Assembly (NCBI GenBank): GCA_024529925.1
Contig: JAFEUB010000733.1
Span: 668,501 to 732,500, forward strand
Origin: Ophthalmolycus amberensis
Taxonomy: Eukaryota > Chordata > Actinopteri > Perciformes > Zoarcidae
DNA length: 64,000 nt
Direction: 5' to 3'
The notes beneath the pieces are model-generated. The model did no database searches. It saw nothing but the letters and a program-made list of their open reading frames with translations, and had not been told where the DNA came from. Made by a program: the position numbers and the translations under genes. Positions 9,647-23,122 of the stretch are shown piece after piece; the stretch's first letter is position 1; each line of letters begins with the position of its first letter.

Positions 9647-11449
9647 GTTCACAGTCGATGAGGAATTGTGGTATATGATCTACAACTGTGTTTTCGCTGT
9701 TTATTTCAGGAGGACGTGGTTGTTTTGTTTTGGGAAAGCTGTTGACTTAGAATCCGGCTGTCTTACAGAGATAATGTGTTGCTGGTGGTGATAAGCGGTG
9801 ACCTGGCCTCGCTGAGGACGCATACGCCAAAGCTATGAGAGAAAAATGTCTCCAGATATTTTCCCAGACTGACAGAAACCTTCATTTTGATTTCACTTCT
9901 TGTACTCATCTGAGAAGTATAGTAAACCTTGTCACTGCCTGCTGTACAGCACAAACAAAGCAGAAGAGACAAGGCCCCAAAATAACATTTGCTGTAGTGA
10001 GCTGGTACCCACGAAACTTTATTTACACACCCTGCCACGAACATGCCGAGACGTAGTGACGGCAACACTTTGTTGACAGACAGATACCGAGCATAGCTAC
10101 TCTTGTGTCACGTCTTTACCGATGTGGTGGTGCGACACAAACTGGAAAGTTGTACCTGCTCAAAGGCGGAAGATTTACTTTGTTGAATTGTGGAAAAGAT
10201 AAATCATGAGTTGGGATGTTTTTTTTGTTTTCCTTTTATTTTGATCAGAATGTGTACAACATCAACACTACTTTGTAAGAATGACACCACTGACCTGTTA
10301 TTGTTTTAGATCTTTTGGGGTTGTTTGTTTTAAACCGCTGTAAACTGTGTGAGTTCTTTGTGTATTGTTTTTATGTTATCACCTATACGTATCATAATGT
10401 CTTTAAACATTTTACTATTTGACCAAAACATGCCCCATATTTACTGTAGCTGTCGATACTGAAACATTGATCAAATGTTTATCTTGCACTGTTTTTGATT
10501 ATTTCTACTTTCATACAGTACATTTGGATTATCAATGTCTCAGATTATAAATCCTGTTGGTACACCAAAACAATGAATGTAATAAATCTTCCAAATAAAC
10601 TCCGTCATAAGTCATTTGTTTGTTTATTTTTGTGACTGACTCACAGTTTGTCTGGTTTGTTATGACACACAAAACCTCTGACTCTCTGTCTGGTTACAGG
10701 ACTGACTGAAAAAATGAATCTGATTTTGTCTTTTTCTTTTTCTCATGGTTTTGTGGTGGGAATAATACCTGCTATAAGTAAAACAAGACCCATGAAACTG
10801 CTCAACTGCAGTGGTATTATTAATAATAATAATGATAGTGTTAATTATGAATTCATTTTTTTTAAATAATAACAATTACAACGTATCTGGTTGCTAATAT
10901 TTGTGGTTACTCTTCTTACCCAAATGCGTGTGCTGTTTATGCATTATACCAAAAAGCTTTTCCTTTAATACGTTGACTGTTGAAAGCTAAATGTACTGAA
11001 CCACATCAGATTCCACTCCACTGAGGTGTCATAGAACGAACGGATGTAACACCCAACTGCTCTGTGGAGAAATCGTACATCTTAGGTTCAAAAAAAAAAG
11101 AGAAAGAGAAGAGAAAAAGGATATTCTGGTTAGCTAGTTTGGAAACACCCATAGTGCTCTATAATTATGTGGTTGTGGCTTTTCTATCTTTGGCGTATAA
11201 AGACTCAAGTGCCTGAACAAAAATGAACAAGTGCAAAGGAAAACAAGTGGGTCAAAGATGGTCGTCTTGATGTATATTTACTGCGTTTTCTTGGATTTAA
11301 CATTTAAACTGAAGCCTTTTCTGAGTAAAAGAGTAAAGACAAGTCACTAAATGCTGTGGATCAACATGGATAAACCTAGATTCAAAGATGTCATATTTAG
11401 ATTTTATTTTGTTGACTTTTTTGATCAAAGTAGACATACTGCCGCTCTA

Positions 11450-11830
11450 AACCACAAGCACCTGCTACCTGTAAGGGGATCTGCTCATTTAAACCTCTGT
11501 AAAGCCCAACAGACTGAACTCAGGCTGAAAACAGCGGTGGTCTGCATCCCCCAACAGCTCCTGAGATCAATCTGAGGGCTCACAAGACAGGCAAAGAAGA
11601 GAAGAGGATTTTCTTGTCTTGTCTCTTTTCTTGTGAACTACCTGTGTAGTTCCACTTCTTCAGGACTCTAGAACATTTTAAAATGAGCTCAGAAGGTGAA
11701 ACTCACTCTTTGCTTGAAATGCTCTCAGCTCATATGTATCCTGAATCGGGGAACTAGGGGTTGCGAGGTGACTTTGGCTAGTTTATGAATCTAACGTGTT
11801 AAACCAAAAAGGTTGGAAACCTGTGGTGTA
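11450..11830. mobile_element. Degenerate interspersed repeat fragment
   Basis: Contains AATCTGAGGGCTCACAAGACA and ends with AGGTTGGAAACCTGTGG, resembling the repeat at 5267-5578 (CTGAGGGGTCGTGAGA and its TTGGAAACA end). Boundaries are approximate. Confidence 0.4.
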
Positions 11831-13289
11831 GTGCCACACATTCTCTGTATCCTACACAAGGTCATTCAATGTATTTATACAGCAAGTCCCAAAAAAGTCT
11901 CAACAGACTGTAAAGAGACAGACAGGCAAACCCTGAAATGGTGCACAACAATAAAATGTCCAATAACATGGACAATGACGTATATGAACCCAAATGAGAG
12001 ATAGGATTTTGTTTCGGCATAAGATATTTAAGGAATTCTTTTATAGCAGCAGGGACTTTGTCCAAAATTTGGGGAGCTCAGACAGTCTTTTGATGTCAGG
12101 AAAAATACTCTAATTACTAAATCTGGCTTTCAGAGGAGACAGGCCTTGTTGTCTGGATACCTGTTTGCCAATGGAACAAGACTGAGACAGAAGGAATTTA
12201 GAACTTTCCCTTTGCTTCTTAATGAAGCAAATCTCTTACAAGTGCTTTCCAAATCTCCACTGGCAAGTGACCGAGTTACGTCAATGCTCAGTGAGCCGAG
12301 GCCCACAAAATGCTTAATCAGCAACTGTGAGAAAAAAAACAACTACAGAAGACAAGCCTGAAAATGATCAACATTGACAAACATCTGTAATGTGGGAAGA
12401 CCTTTCAGAATTTTCTGGATATATTTCTAACCTGCAGTAATATTTTGGGCATTTAGGGAAAATGGACAAGAGATTATCATTTAAGTTGATGTGACAAACG
12501 TTTTAGCAAACAGCTGCTCATTTACAGCAGATGAAGAACAACATTATCATTCTTCTGGAGTCGCGTTTACGGCCATCTGATGAACACGAGTCCAGAATTC
12601 ACTTTCTTTTAGCTCTACTTTTGGTCTCCACCACCTCCTGCTCCACTATGTTCACCTGCTAGCAGCTAACTGTGACTGTCTGCTGTTTGGTAATGAGCAG
12701 GCACTAGAGCTGTCTGCTGCGGCCAAATTTCCATGATTTTACACCTTGACCACAAACATAACCTTGCGGAATATTAATGTCGATGGGATCCATGAGGAGA
12801 ATGACGGACACACCAAGACTTTGACTTGGTCCTGATCTGTTCTCCCTCTGAAAGGCTGCTCCAGGCCGGTTTCTGTCTACGCCCAGGTGGGTTAAAGGGG
12901 CTGCTGACACAAAACATTGGAATAGGAGAAGTGATGCCTTTAATCAGACCAGAATGACTCGACCATGAATATGAATTGGCCACACAGCCCTGCATTGAGC
13001 CCGGCCCGTCAGTTGACCTCAGGAACGCAGAAAAACATCACGTGGCAACGAAAAGATTCGCCGCTCTACAGGAATACATTGTGCTGCCGACCGTCACCGC
13101 AGCGTAATCCTCAACTTTGCCTTAATTCAGTCTCAACAGGAATAGCAGTCATTTGGGGAAAGGTGTCACATATTTGAATCGGATGGTTCAGGTCAGATGG
13201 TGCGTGGGAGGGGCCAGTTTTCTGTGAGGCATCGTCTGCTCAGGGCTAAGATAAAATCTTATTTTAAGATTAGGAAACAAACATGTTTG

Positions 13290-13455
13290 GTGTCTATCCA
13301 TAGACTGTATACATAAAAGTGAACGTAGCCACCGTGACATCATTGGTTTGTGGACTGCCATTTTGAAGCCTTGAGCTCTGAATTTTGGCCGTCGCCATCT
13401 TGGTTTTTGGCCGTCGCCATCTTGTTTTTTTGCAACCAGAAGTGACATAAAAGGG
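13290..13455. mobile_element. Interspersed repeat containing a short direct repeat
   Basis: The motif TTTTGGCCGTCGCCATCTTG occurs twice in tandem near 13382-13425, next to ACCAGAAGTGACATAAAAGGG and GGGTGGAGCT. This sequence style is widespread in fish interspersed repeats. The short minus-strand frames across it are not genes. Confidence 0.45.
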
Positions 13456-14983
13456 TGGAGCTAAGGACAACAGAATGCCGATTAACACATTTTTAGCAAG
13501 TTACGAATATGATTCTGACCTCGCTGGATTACAAGATACCAATAATCTTTTTATTTTTCCATAGATTTTTTAAAATTGGCTCTGTTAAAGCTGCTCTACT
13601 CAATGTATTTTACCAGTAGATCAACAGTTTGGGTTTTTGGTTGATAATATGTCAAAGTTTTATTTACAGTTGTGCTGTGCTGGTCCCATGTGGCCAAAAT
13701 CGATTCATTCAGTTTTTCATTGGTGTCACTAGTTTAATGAAAATATTATGACTTCTGCATTAAGTAAACTGAGAGCCATATAGAATTTGCGGAATAAAAT
13801 ATATATATATAACTTCTTGACGTATAATCTTCGTCCTCAAACATCATGTTTTCACTCGGCACATTTTGGACCCCTTCCTCACCCTTGTCACTGTGATCCT
13901 CTGTCCACATACCAACGTCTGGGCATGACCCAGCAAGCTTATGTGGCACTGCATTCTGACTGTGTCAGAGGGAATCCTCTCCTGTGGAGCTTTACAGGGT
14001 ATCACAGTTAGGTCATGGTCTCGTCTTCAAAATGTAACCTGAGGTTTCGTTCAGATCGCTTTTCTTTCAAACATTGTATGAGCAGTGACTCCAATGTCTG
14101 TTTGGCAATATAATAACAAACAATGACCCCAGCACAAACTATGCAAATCCTTCAGTCATCATCTCCACCTCTTCAGTATTTAGAATAACTCTTGACTGGT
14201 TTCTTTCCCACTACGCAGCAAACCAAAAGGTTAGGCAAAATGGACACTGTGACTACAGCCGAGAATAGAGTCCCCAATTGCGGAGCAGTATATCTGTGGC
14301 CAACAGTAAAACAATGTTGCTCTGGTCAGTTAATCAGTATTGTTAAAAACCTTTTGATGTATCTAGATAAGTGTGGCTAAGAGCAAGGCTTTGTTTGACA
14401 GGAAAACCTTAAACACATTAATGCATCGCATGTGAAGGAAATATGACACGTTTATCACATGTTGAACATCATTTCGCGTGTTAAAAAGTCACATAGGCAT
14501 TTGGTTTTTATACATTTCAAACATGATAAATTCACATCATATTGGCGCTTGTGATTTTCGGATATTTTACAAGTGAAATGTAAGATAATTTGACATGCAT
14601 GAGCTAATGAGAAACAGCTTTACCGATGAATTCACATATATGCATGTGAGGTATTTGGACAGTTCAAATGTTCATATGTGTAATACTGTGTGATATTTCA
14701 CATGTAAATATAGTATTTCAAGTATGAAAACATGAACTTCACATGCACTTTTAAGTAAGTGGGGGTTTAAGGGCTCAAGGGTAACTCAGTGGTAATAATA
14801 AGGGTGCTCAGTATATATTTTTCTGCTAATTTGTGAACGTATTGGCCTCCAATCCTGTGTTTTGATTCTGGTCCCGAGAGCTGTGCCTTTAAACACAGGT
14901 TACGCAGACATCTTACACCTCATCATTCAGGATTGATAATACATGAAAAACACAGACATACCTGTGGCTCTGCCTTAAGCCGC

Positions 14984-17594
14984 TCTGTGTGTTTGTAAGT
15001 ATTGTGCAGCAGGAATTCAACATGAATCAACAAGTACAGTCGAGGCACCTGCTGTAGGTTAAATGAGAACAGAACCTATAGCCGCACAAAAATAGGACAG
15101 GTGCCTCCGTCATCTCCGTCATAGACCCTCAACGCGTTTGAGGGTCTAAAGTTTATAACACGAAAACTCCGGTTTTGCCCAATAGCTTCCCAGAATTCAC
15201 AATTTCCTCTCAACTCAGTTGCAATATTTTAAAACTACACAAAGTTTTTAATGTACGAGTGCTTCACAAAATCAGGGATTGTATCTTTGAAAAAAATATC
15301 AAATCAAATTAAATCACGTCGCTTGGTTTGTTAGTTGGATGTATTTAGGGGGGATTAAAGAGTACTTTTCAGCTATATAATCAATGTATCTGATTTTATT
15401 GCAATACAAGCCATACAGCAAACCTCAGATTGACTTACATTGTCAGCGAAGCTTTGAATGAGTTCAGAAAAACTTTATTAATATCAGTTTTTCATCAGAA
15501 TTAATGCATTTAAAACCAGATTAAAGCTCAATCTGGAACCCAAAGCAATGATTCGGTGCTGTCGTTTGATGGCCTAAGAAAAATGGTGACAAATACAAAT
15601 AAGTGTAATAGAATTAATTTAATTAAGAAATGAGAACTGGTTGAAGAAATATCACATGCAAGACTTGATCTGCAGACAGACTCTATCCTTATCTCTGACA
15701 TAACAAACTAATAGTTTAAATAATTCCGTTTTTGTTTTCTTTTGTAAGGATAAGACAGACACCATTATCCAGCATTCTTTTCGTTTTTCCCACACTTTTT
15801 GACTTTAAAATATCTGTCTTTAATTAAGTGTCATGCTTTGTCTCCTCCAACATTCCTCACATTTTATCCCAAGCTTATGACCAAAGTTTGAATGCTGAAT
15901 ATATGTTAAGAAAAAAAGTATTTGTCGCAAATACTGCATTGATATTTAACATTTAGTGAACCATCATTCAATATTCCTTTTCAGTGATTAAAACCTCAAC
16001 ATCAAAAATGAATGAAGCTAATATCCGTATTGGATAAAGTAGAGCTTGCTCCCTTCTCAAAAGAAGAAAAGGTGTACATGCACAACGGAAGGACCAACAC
16101 GGCAGGTAATGTACAACAGTGTGTGTGTATTTAAGAGAATGGACACCACCTAGTGGCAAACAATGTCATTACAGTCCGCATTTTAAAATTCAAACTTTAT
16201 CCACTTTCAAATTCTTTGGACAGTCTTCACCATTTTTACATTCTTATAAAATTTGTATAAAACTCGTATAACTTTAAAAAAAAAAAAAATGACTGAAAGG
16301 ACCTAAATTTAATTCCCATTTTAATATGTTAATTTTCCTGTGGCATATTTGTAACATTTTCAGCAACATTTACAAGGGGATACAAATTCCTCCAGACTGA
16401 TTTTTCGGTCTGCCCCAAAACATATCCCGTCCCTATAATGCAGTGTCTCTGCTGTGCCATCTAGTGTTTGATTTTGTGTATATTTCAGATTGTGTTTACT
16501 GTAACACCCTTGGTGAATATGGAGAAGTTACTACTTTCCCAGAAAACGTTAAAGGGGGATACACATAACCAATGCTTTGGCATCTTTGCTGATGATGAGA
16601 TGTCTGGCTCCCCAATGAAGTGAATGGAATGTAATTCTTGAAATTTGAAAAACTCAAAAACTTTGTCACCATTTTTACCTTTATTCAAGAAAGTTTACTT
16701 TAAAACTTAATCCAGAAGTTATTAAAAACAGTATATATTTTAAAACATTACCCACAACATTAAAATTACCATTCACAATGTGCCAGACTACAGACGGACT
16801 TTTCTCTTCAGCATATAATTGTAGTGCATTTGTGATTAGAAAAAAGCAGTTTAGATTTTTTAAGCCGATATATTGAAGGATTACAATGACGTGTTGATTA
16901 TCATACTCCGACATCATCATCTTGTGTTTGGATGCATGATTAATAGATGTTAAGCTCCAGGACTGGTCATGAGGACTTCCTTCAACACTGGCTGGTAGAT
17001 GTCATCATCTCTGCCTCCCTGCTGACACACAACAAAGTCAACTTTCATAAAGTGACAACATGACAAAGTTCAGGAAAGTCAACTTCATATTACTCATGTT
17101 GTATACTACACTCACTGATCTAAATACATACTGTACACCTGCTACTTCCATTACTAACGCTGATGTTGGATTTCCTGCAGCTACTAGGAATAGTGCTACA
17201 AGTACTATTGATCAGTAATTGACTTGGGATTGTGCTCGGGTGTGTTCGTACCTCTTCCTTCCTCATGTTGAAGAGAGCTTTGATGCCCAGAACAGTGACG
17301 TTGACGCAGACACACAGCTGGAGGACAGTCAGGACGATCATAGTAATGTCCATGGCTGTCATCAAACGCTGATACACGACAAGAAAGAAAGAAAAAGAAG
17401 GAATTCAGTTTGATTTGCAGATATTTTAAAATAAACTTTAAATTTGAATGTTAATGAGCTTGGAGCTGAGAGCCACAGACAGAGTAAAGAAGTTGGAAAG
17501 TGCTGAGAGACGGACTAAACTAACATTATTGGTTATTTTTCTTTTCATATGGTGTGTTGACAATAACAACAATACAGCATAAAAACAGCTTTAT
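14984..17594. repeat. Duplicated block B, copy 1
   Basis: A 2.6 kb block nearly identical to 24784-27395. It begins at TCTGTGTGTTTGTAAG and stops abruptly at AACAGCTTTAT (17594), where module A sequence starts without a gap. It contains the last two coding exons and 3' flank of an MS4A-like gene, cut off from the rest of that gene. Confidence 0.9.
16950..17368 (-). pseudogene. 3' fragment (last two coding exons) of an MS4A-like gene
   Basis: On the minus strand, exon 5 (17252-17368) and exon 6 (16950-17018 or 17021) match the intact gene at 26751-29187, with Arg changed to Thr at the fourth exon-5 codon. Acceptor, donor and TAA stop are preserved, as is the downstream poly(A) hexamer (TTTATT on + at 16680-16685). 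Exons 1-4 are missing because duplication ended inside intron 4, 20 bases short of the exon 4 donor. It cannot encode a complete protein. It could act only as a 3' terminal exon for a minus-strand transcript starting to its right in module A; none is evident. Confidence 0.85.
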
Positions 17595-18422
17595 GGGAGG
17601 AGCTGTTTTGTTAAATAAGATTTTCCAAATCCTCTTCTTTTTCCAGTGCAAGACAGGATGTAATTTCCTTAATATAATATATATATAATATATAATATAA
17701 GGACCCATCTAGCATCACTAAACCCTTTTTATATTTGTATTATGTTAGGCCCCTTGAAAACAAAGATTTACCCGAAGACAAAATGTGACTTTTTTACGGA
17801 CAGAATAACTACTGTCCTGACTTACAGTAGTGATGAACTCCTCCTACCCCACCATGTGCTATAAGTCGTACACAACCAGCACTCTGGGTGCATTCCTCCC
17901 TCAGACCAATCTGTACGACGATTTAACCTTCTCTGCGCAGAGAATAAATACTTTAAAGACAAGCTTCTTTTCTCAATGTTTCTTAATTTCAGTATCATAG
18001 GACTCACTCGGTACTATTAAATCGTTTTTTTTCCACCACAGGCGTTAGTCAGTTCAGCCCTTCTCCATGTTGTCTTCACAAGTTATACTTGAAATGATAG
18101 ACTGCAATGCTCGTTTAAGACCAATAACAGATACCTCCCTAATTCCCATAACGTAAACTTTTAAAAGTTTCATTGCACCACCTCAATGAAACAACAACAC
18201 ACAAGAAATTCAGCCCAGACCGGCCCTCCGTCACTGCTGAATTCCCTTTGCGTTGTTGAGTCATTGCTCACTGGGTATGGCCATCAGCCAGCACTCTAAG
18301 CTCACTTGGCTGTTTCTCTCTTTCCTTATCAGTTTTTGCTGTGTTGTAAGAGGAGCGAGGAAGCAGGCCGCAGTCTAACTACACTGAAACAGAACAGTAA
18401 GTAGATCAATAAAACATGTGTT
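17595..18422. repeat. Module A, partial copy (right-hand 0.83 kb)
   Basis: Matches 7064-7905 of copy 1, starting GGGAGGAGCTGTTTTG directly after the truncated block B. It includes the AP-1 motif (18257-18263) and the non-coding exon with its donor (exon end 18396), but no coding exon follows. Small indels against copy 1 are present. Confidence 0.9.
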
Positions 18423-20692
18423 GTACAATGTTTCCCTCTGAAATGTAGTATAAGTAGCATACATGGAAATACTCAATACCTCAAAGCTACAGTACAGTAC
18501 AAGTACAAGTAAATCAGTACTTTAGTTACTTTCCACCACTGAATATAAGTGGAAATATTAGTAAAAAACAAGACTTGTTATTCGTGTCTGTAGGCTGCAT
18601 TCATATCTCTGGTGAGATGCACCTCCAGCTCTCTGTTTCTGAAAATGTGATTTCTTCAAGCACTTTTATGTTTGAACTGTGAGAATGTGCTTCACGTGCA
18701 CTCAGTCTGCAGTTACACCACCCCCGGGACCTTGAGAGAAAGAGATAGATAACATCAGTGGAAAACAGGAATCACAGTTTTAGCACGGTCAAATCAAATG
18801 AGATACAGTGACTGTAAATGCGTTAACATCCTGCTGGAATTTCCTGTACTTTGTTGTTTTTGTTGTCAAGTCTCACAAGGAAAGATTATGCAGATATTAC
18901 ATATTTTATATCATATAGAACTTCGTTGACATTCAAAGGATGCTTTAAAGGGATAGTTTGCCAATTTGGAAAAAGCCCTTATTGTCTTTCTTGCCAAGAG
19001 TATATGAGAAGATCAATATCACTCTCATGTCTGTCCTTTAAATATGAAGCTACAGGTAGCAGCTGGTTAGCTTAGCATAAAGCCAGGGAAACAGGGGCAA
19101 ACAGCTAGCTGTTCAAATCTCTTAATCTCACGACAACCAGACATGAGAGTGGTATCGATCTTCGAATCAACTCTCAGCAAGAAAGGGAAAAAGCGTATTT
19201 CCCAAAATGTTGAACTAACTACTAAGTCTTTGTTCAGATCTGTAAAGCCATGTTGGAATTGAATGACTAGTGTTGACATCCTCCTTGTCTGCGGATGCCT
19301 GCAGATGTGTCTGACTGCTGCAGAGGTGTTCGATGCATCAGGCTGAGAAATGGGTGATATCTTGTCACAGAAATCGTCTGCAGTCTAGCTAGATTACCCC
19401 CACAGAGCACACCTCAGCAGAGAGACGAACGAGCTGACAGATTATTTTCCATTGTCCTTGTTGCTGTGGTAACTTGCTGAGTTTCACTGGAAATCGCACC
19501 CTTGCCCAGCAAGTCTAACCTCTTACACTTAATCACTTCCCACGCCTGCTGCTTCATTATTGACTGGGCTGGCTGAAGGAGAAACAGATCTGCTGCTGCT
19601 CCTCCTTCAGCCACAATTTAAAAAACAAAAAACCTCTCCGAAGGCCAGAAACCTGAATTAAAACACGCGAGGACAGCTTCATTAGCTTGAGCTGCTGTGT
19701 TGACATTGAATGTGAGGGTGTGAAGCCAGTAGAAGAGTGTACCATCATTTAGATTTCCACCCACATTACACATTTCCAGTTTTGCAAAAGGACGTGTCTG
19801 AACATGCCTCGGAAATTAATATGGGTTGCTCGCACAGTCAGCTTTTTCTCCATTTCCTGATCTTTGGGAGGAGCTGTTTTGTTAAATAAGATTTTCCAAA
19901 TCCTCTTCTTTTTCCAGTGCAAGACAGGATGTAATTTCCTTAATATAATATATATATAATATATAATATAAGGACCCATCTAGCATCACTAAACCCTTTT
20001 TATATTTGTATTATGTTAGGCCCCTTGAAAACAAAGATTTACCCGAAGACAAAATGTGACTTTTTTACGGACAGAATAACTACTGTCCTGACTTACAGTA
20101 GTGATGAACTCCTCCTACCCCACCATGTGCTATAAGTCGTACACAACCAGCACTCTGGGTGCATTCCTCCCTCAGACCAATCTGTACGACGATTTAACCT
20201 TCTCTGCGCAGAGAATAAATACTTTAAAGACAAGCTTCTTTTCTCAATGTTTCTTAATTTCAGTATCATAGGACTCACTCGGTACTATTAAATCGGTTTT
20301 TTTCCACTACAGTAGTTAGTCAGTCAGCCCTTCTCCATGTTGTCTTCACAAGTTATACTTGAAATGATAGACTGCACTGCTTCGTTTAAGACCAATAACA
20401 GATACCTCCCTAATTCCCACAACGTAAACTTTAAAAGTTTCATTGCACCACCTCAATGAAACAACAACACACAAGAAATTCAGCCCAGACCGGCCCTCCG
20501 TCACTGCTGAATTCCCTTTGCGTTGTTGAGTCATTGCTCACTGGGTATGGCCATCAGCCAGCACTCTAAGCTCACTTGGCTGTTTCTCTCTTTCCTTATC
20601 AGTTTTTGCTGTGTTGTAAGAGGAGCGAGGAAGCAGGCCGCAGTCTAACTACACTGAAACAGAACAGTAAGTAGATCAATAAAACATGTGTT
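18423..20692. repeat. Module A, copy 2
   Basis: Full-length copy of 5622-7905, including the fold-back repeat (about 18947-19219), an AP-1 motif (20527-20533) and an orphan non-coding exon (end 20666). The junction GTGTT/GTACAATG at 18422/18423 is identical to that at 20692/20693, as expected for tandem units. Confidence 0.92.
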
Positions 20693-22969
20693 GTACAATG
20701 TTTCCCTCTGAAATGTAGTATAAGTAGCATACATGGAAATACTCAATACCTCAAAGCTACAGTACAAGTACAAGTAAATCAGTACTTTAGTTACTTTCCA
20801 CCACTGAATATAAGTGGAAATATTAGTAAAAAACAAGACTTGTTATTCGTGTCTGTAGGCTGCATTCATATATCTGGTGAGATGCACCTCCAGCTCTCTG
20901 TTTCTGAAAATGTGATTTCTTCAAGCACTTTTATGTTTGAACTGTGAGAATGTGCTTCACGTGCACTCAGTCTGCAGTTACACCACCCCCGGGACCTTGA
21001 GAGAAAGAGATAGATAACATCAGTGGAAAACAGGAATCACAGTTTTAGCACGGTCAAATCAAATGAGATACAGTGACTGTAAATGCGTTAACATCCTGCT
21101 GGAATTTCCTGTACTTTGTTGTTTTTGTTGTCAAGTCTCACAAGGAAAGATTATGCAGATATTACATATTTTATATCATATAGAACTTCGTTGACATTCA
21201 AAGGATGCTTTAAAGGGATAGTTTGCCAATTTGGAAAAAGCCCTTATTGTCTTTCTTGCCAAGAGTATATGAGAAGATCAATATCACTCTCATGTCTGTC
21301 CTTTAAATATGAAGCTACAGGTAGCAGCTGGTTAGCTTAGCATAAAGCCAGGGAAACAGGGGCAAACAGCTAGCTGTTCAAATCTCTTAATCTCACGACA
21401 ACCAGACATGAGAGTGGTATCGATCTTCGAATCAACTCTCAGCAAGAAAGGGAAAAAGCGTATTTCCCAAAATGTTGAACTAACTACTAAGTCTTTGTTC
21501 AGATCTGTAAAGCCATGTTGGAATTGAATGACTAGTGTTGACATCCTCCTTGTCTGCGGATGCCTGCAGATGTGTCTGACTGCTGCAGAGGTGTTCGATG
21601 CATCAGGCTGAGAAATGGGTGATATCTTGTCACAGAAATCGTCTGCAGTCTAGCTAGATTACCCCCACAGAGCACACCTCAGCAGAGAGACGAACGAGCT
21701 GACAGATTATTTTCCATTCCTTGTTGCTGTGGTGAACTTGCTGAGTTTCACTGGAAATCGCACCCTTGCCCAGCAAGTCTAACCTCTTACACTTAATCAC
21801 TTCCCACGCCTGCTGCTTCATTATTGACTGGGCTGGCTGAAGGAGAAACAGATCTGCTGCTGCTCCTCCTTCAGCCACAATTTAAAAAACAAAAAACTCT
21901 CCAAAGGCCAGAAACCTGAATTAAAACACGCGAGGACAGCTTCATTAGCTTGAGCTGCTGTGTTGACATTGAATGTGAGGGTGTGAAGCCAGTAGAAGAG
22001 TGTACCATCATTTAGATTTCCACCCACATTACACATTTCCAGTTTTGCAAAAGGACGTGTCTGAACATGCCTCGGAAATTAATATGGGTTGCTCTCACAG
22101 TCAGCTTTTTCTCCATTTCCTGATCTTTGGGAGGAGCTGTTTTGTTAAATAAGATTTTCCAAATCCTCTTCTTTTTCCAGTGCAAGACAGGATGTAATTT
22201 CCTTGATATAATATATATATAATATATAATATAAGGACCCATCTAGCATCACTAAACCCTTTTTATATTTGTATTATGTTAGGCCCCTTGAAAACAAAGA
22301 TTTACCCGAAGACAAAATGTGACTTTTTTACGGACAGAATAACTACTGTCCTGACTTACAGTAGTGATGAACTCCTCCTACCCCACCATGTGCTATAAGT
22401 CGTACACAACCAGCACTCTGGGTGCATTCCTCCCTCAGACCAATCTGTACGACGATTTAACCTTCTCTGCGCAGAGAATAAATACTTTAAAGACAAGCTT
22501 CTTTTCTCAATGTTTCTTAATTTCAGTATCATAGGACTCACTCGGTACTATTAAATCGGTTTTTTTCCACCACAGTAGTTAGTCAGTCAGCCCTTCTCCA
22601 TGTTGTCTTCACAAGTTATACTTGAAATGATAGACTGCACTGCTCGTTTAAGACCAATAACAGATACCTCCCTAATTCCCACAACGTAAACTTAAAAGTT
22701 TCATTGCACCACCTCAATGAAACTGTCGATTTACATACAAATAACATACAAGCAATTCAGCCCAGACCGGCCCTCCGTCACTGCTGAATTCCCTTTGCGT
22801 TGTTGAGTCATTGCTCACTGGGTATGGCCATCAGCCAGCACTCTAAGCTCACTTGGCTGTTTCTCTCTTTCCTTACCAGTTTTTGCTGTGTTGTAAGAGG
22901 AGCGAGGAAGCAGGCCGCAGTCTAACTACACTGAAACAGAACAGTAAGTAGATCAATAAAACATGTGTT
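20693..22969. repeat. Module A, copy 3
   Basis: Full-length copy that runs on without interruption into the intron and coding exon of the third rapunzel copy, as copy 1 does for gene 2. It has the fold-back repeat (about 21212-21484), AP-1 motif (22804-22810) and non-coding exon (end 22943, donor GTAAGT). Confidence 0.92.
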
Positions 22970-23122
22970 TTGTCTTATACTTTCTGCCTCATTTGTGTTC
23001 AGTTTTTGACCTGTTTGATTGTTCTTAGAGGAGGTTTTCTTGCTTAAATATCACAACAGACAGTTTCTAACCATATCAATATCTTTCTCTTATTAAAATC
23101 AGTCTGAGAGACATCAGCAAAG

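Larger units (their letters stand above)
9676..14983. other. Single-copy 5.3 kb segment absent from the second duplicate
   Basis: The sequence matched by the downstream duplicate stops at 9675 and resumes at 14984. This segment has no partner in the window. It is AT-rich intergenic DNA with AATAAA hexamers near 10580-10600, a repeat fragment at about 11450-11830, and a fish interspersed repeat at about 13290-13455. No gene was recognised on either strand. Confidence 0.7.
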
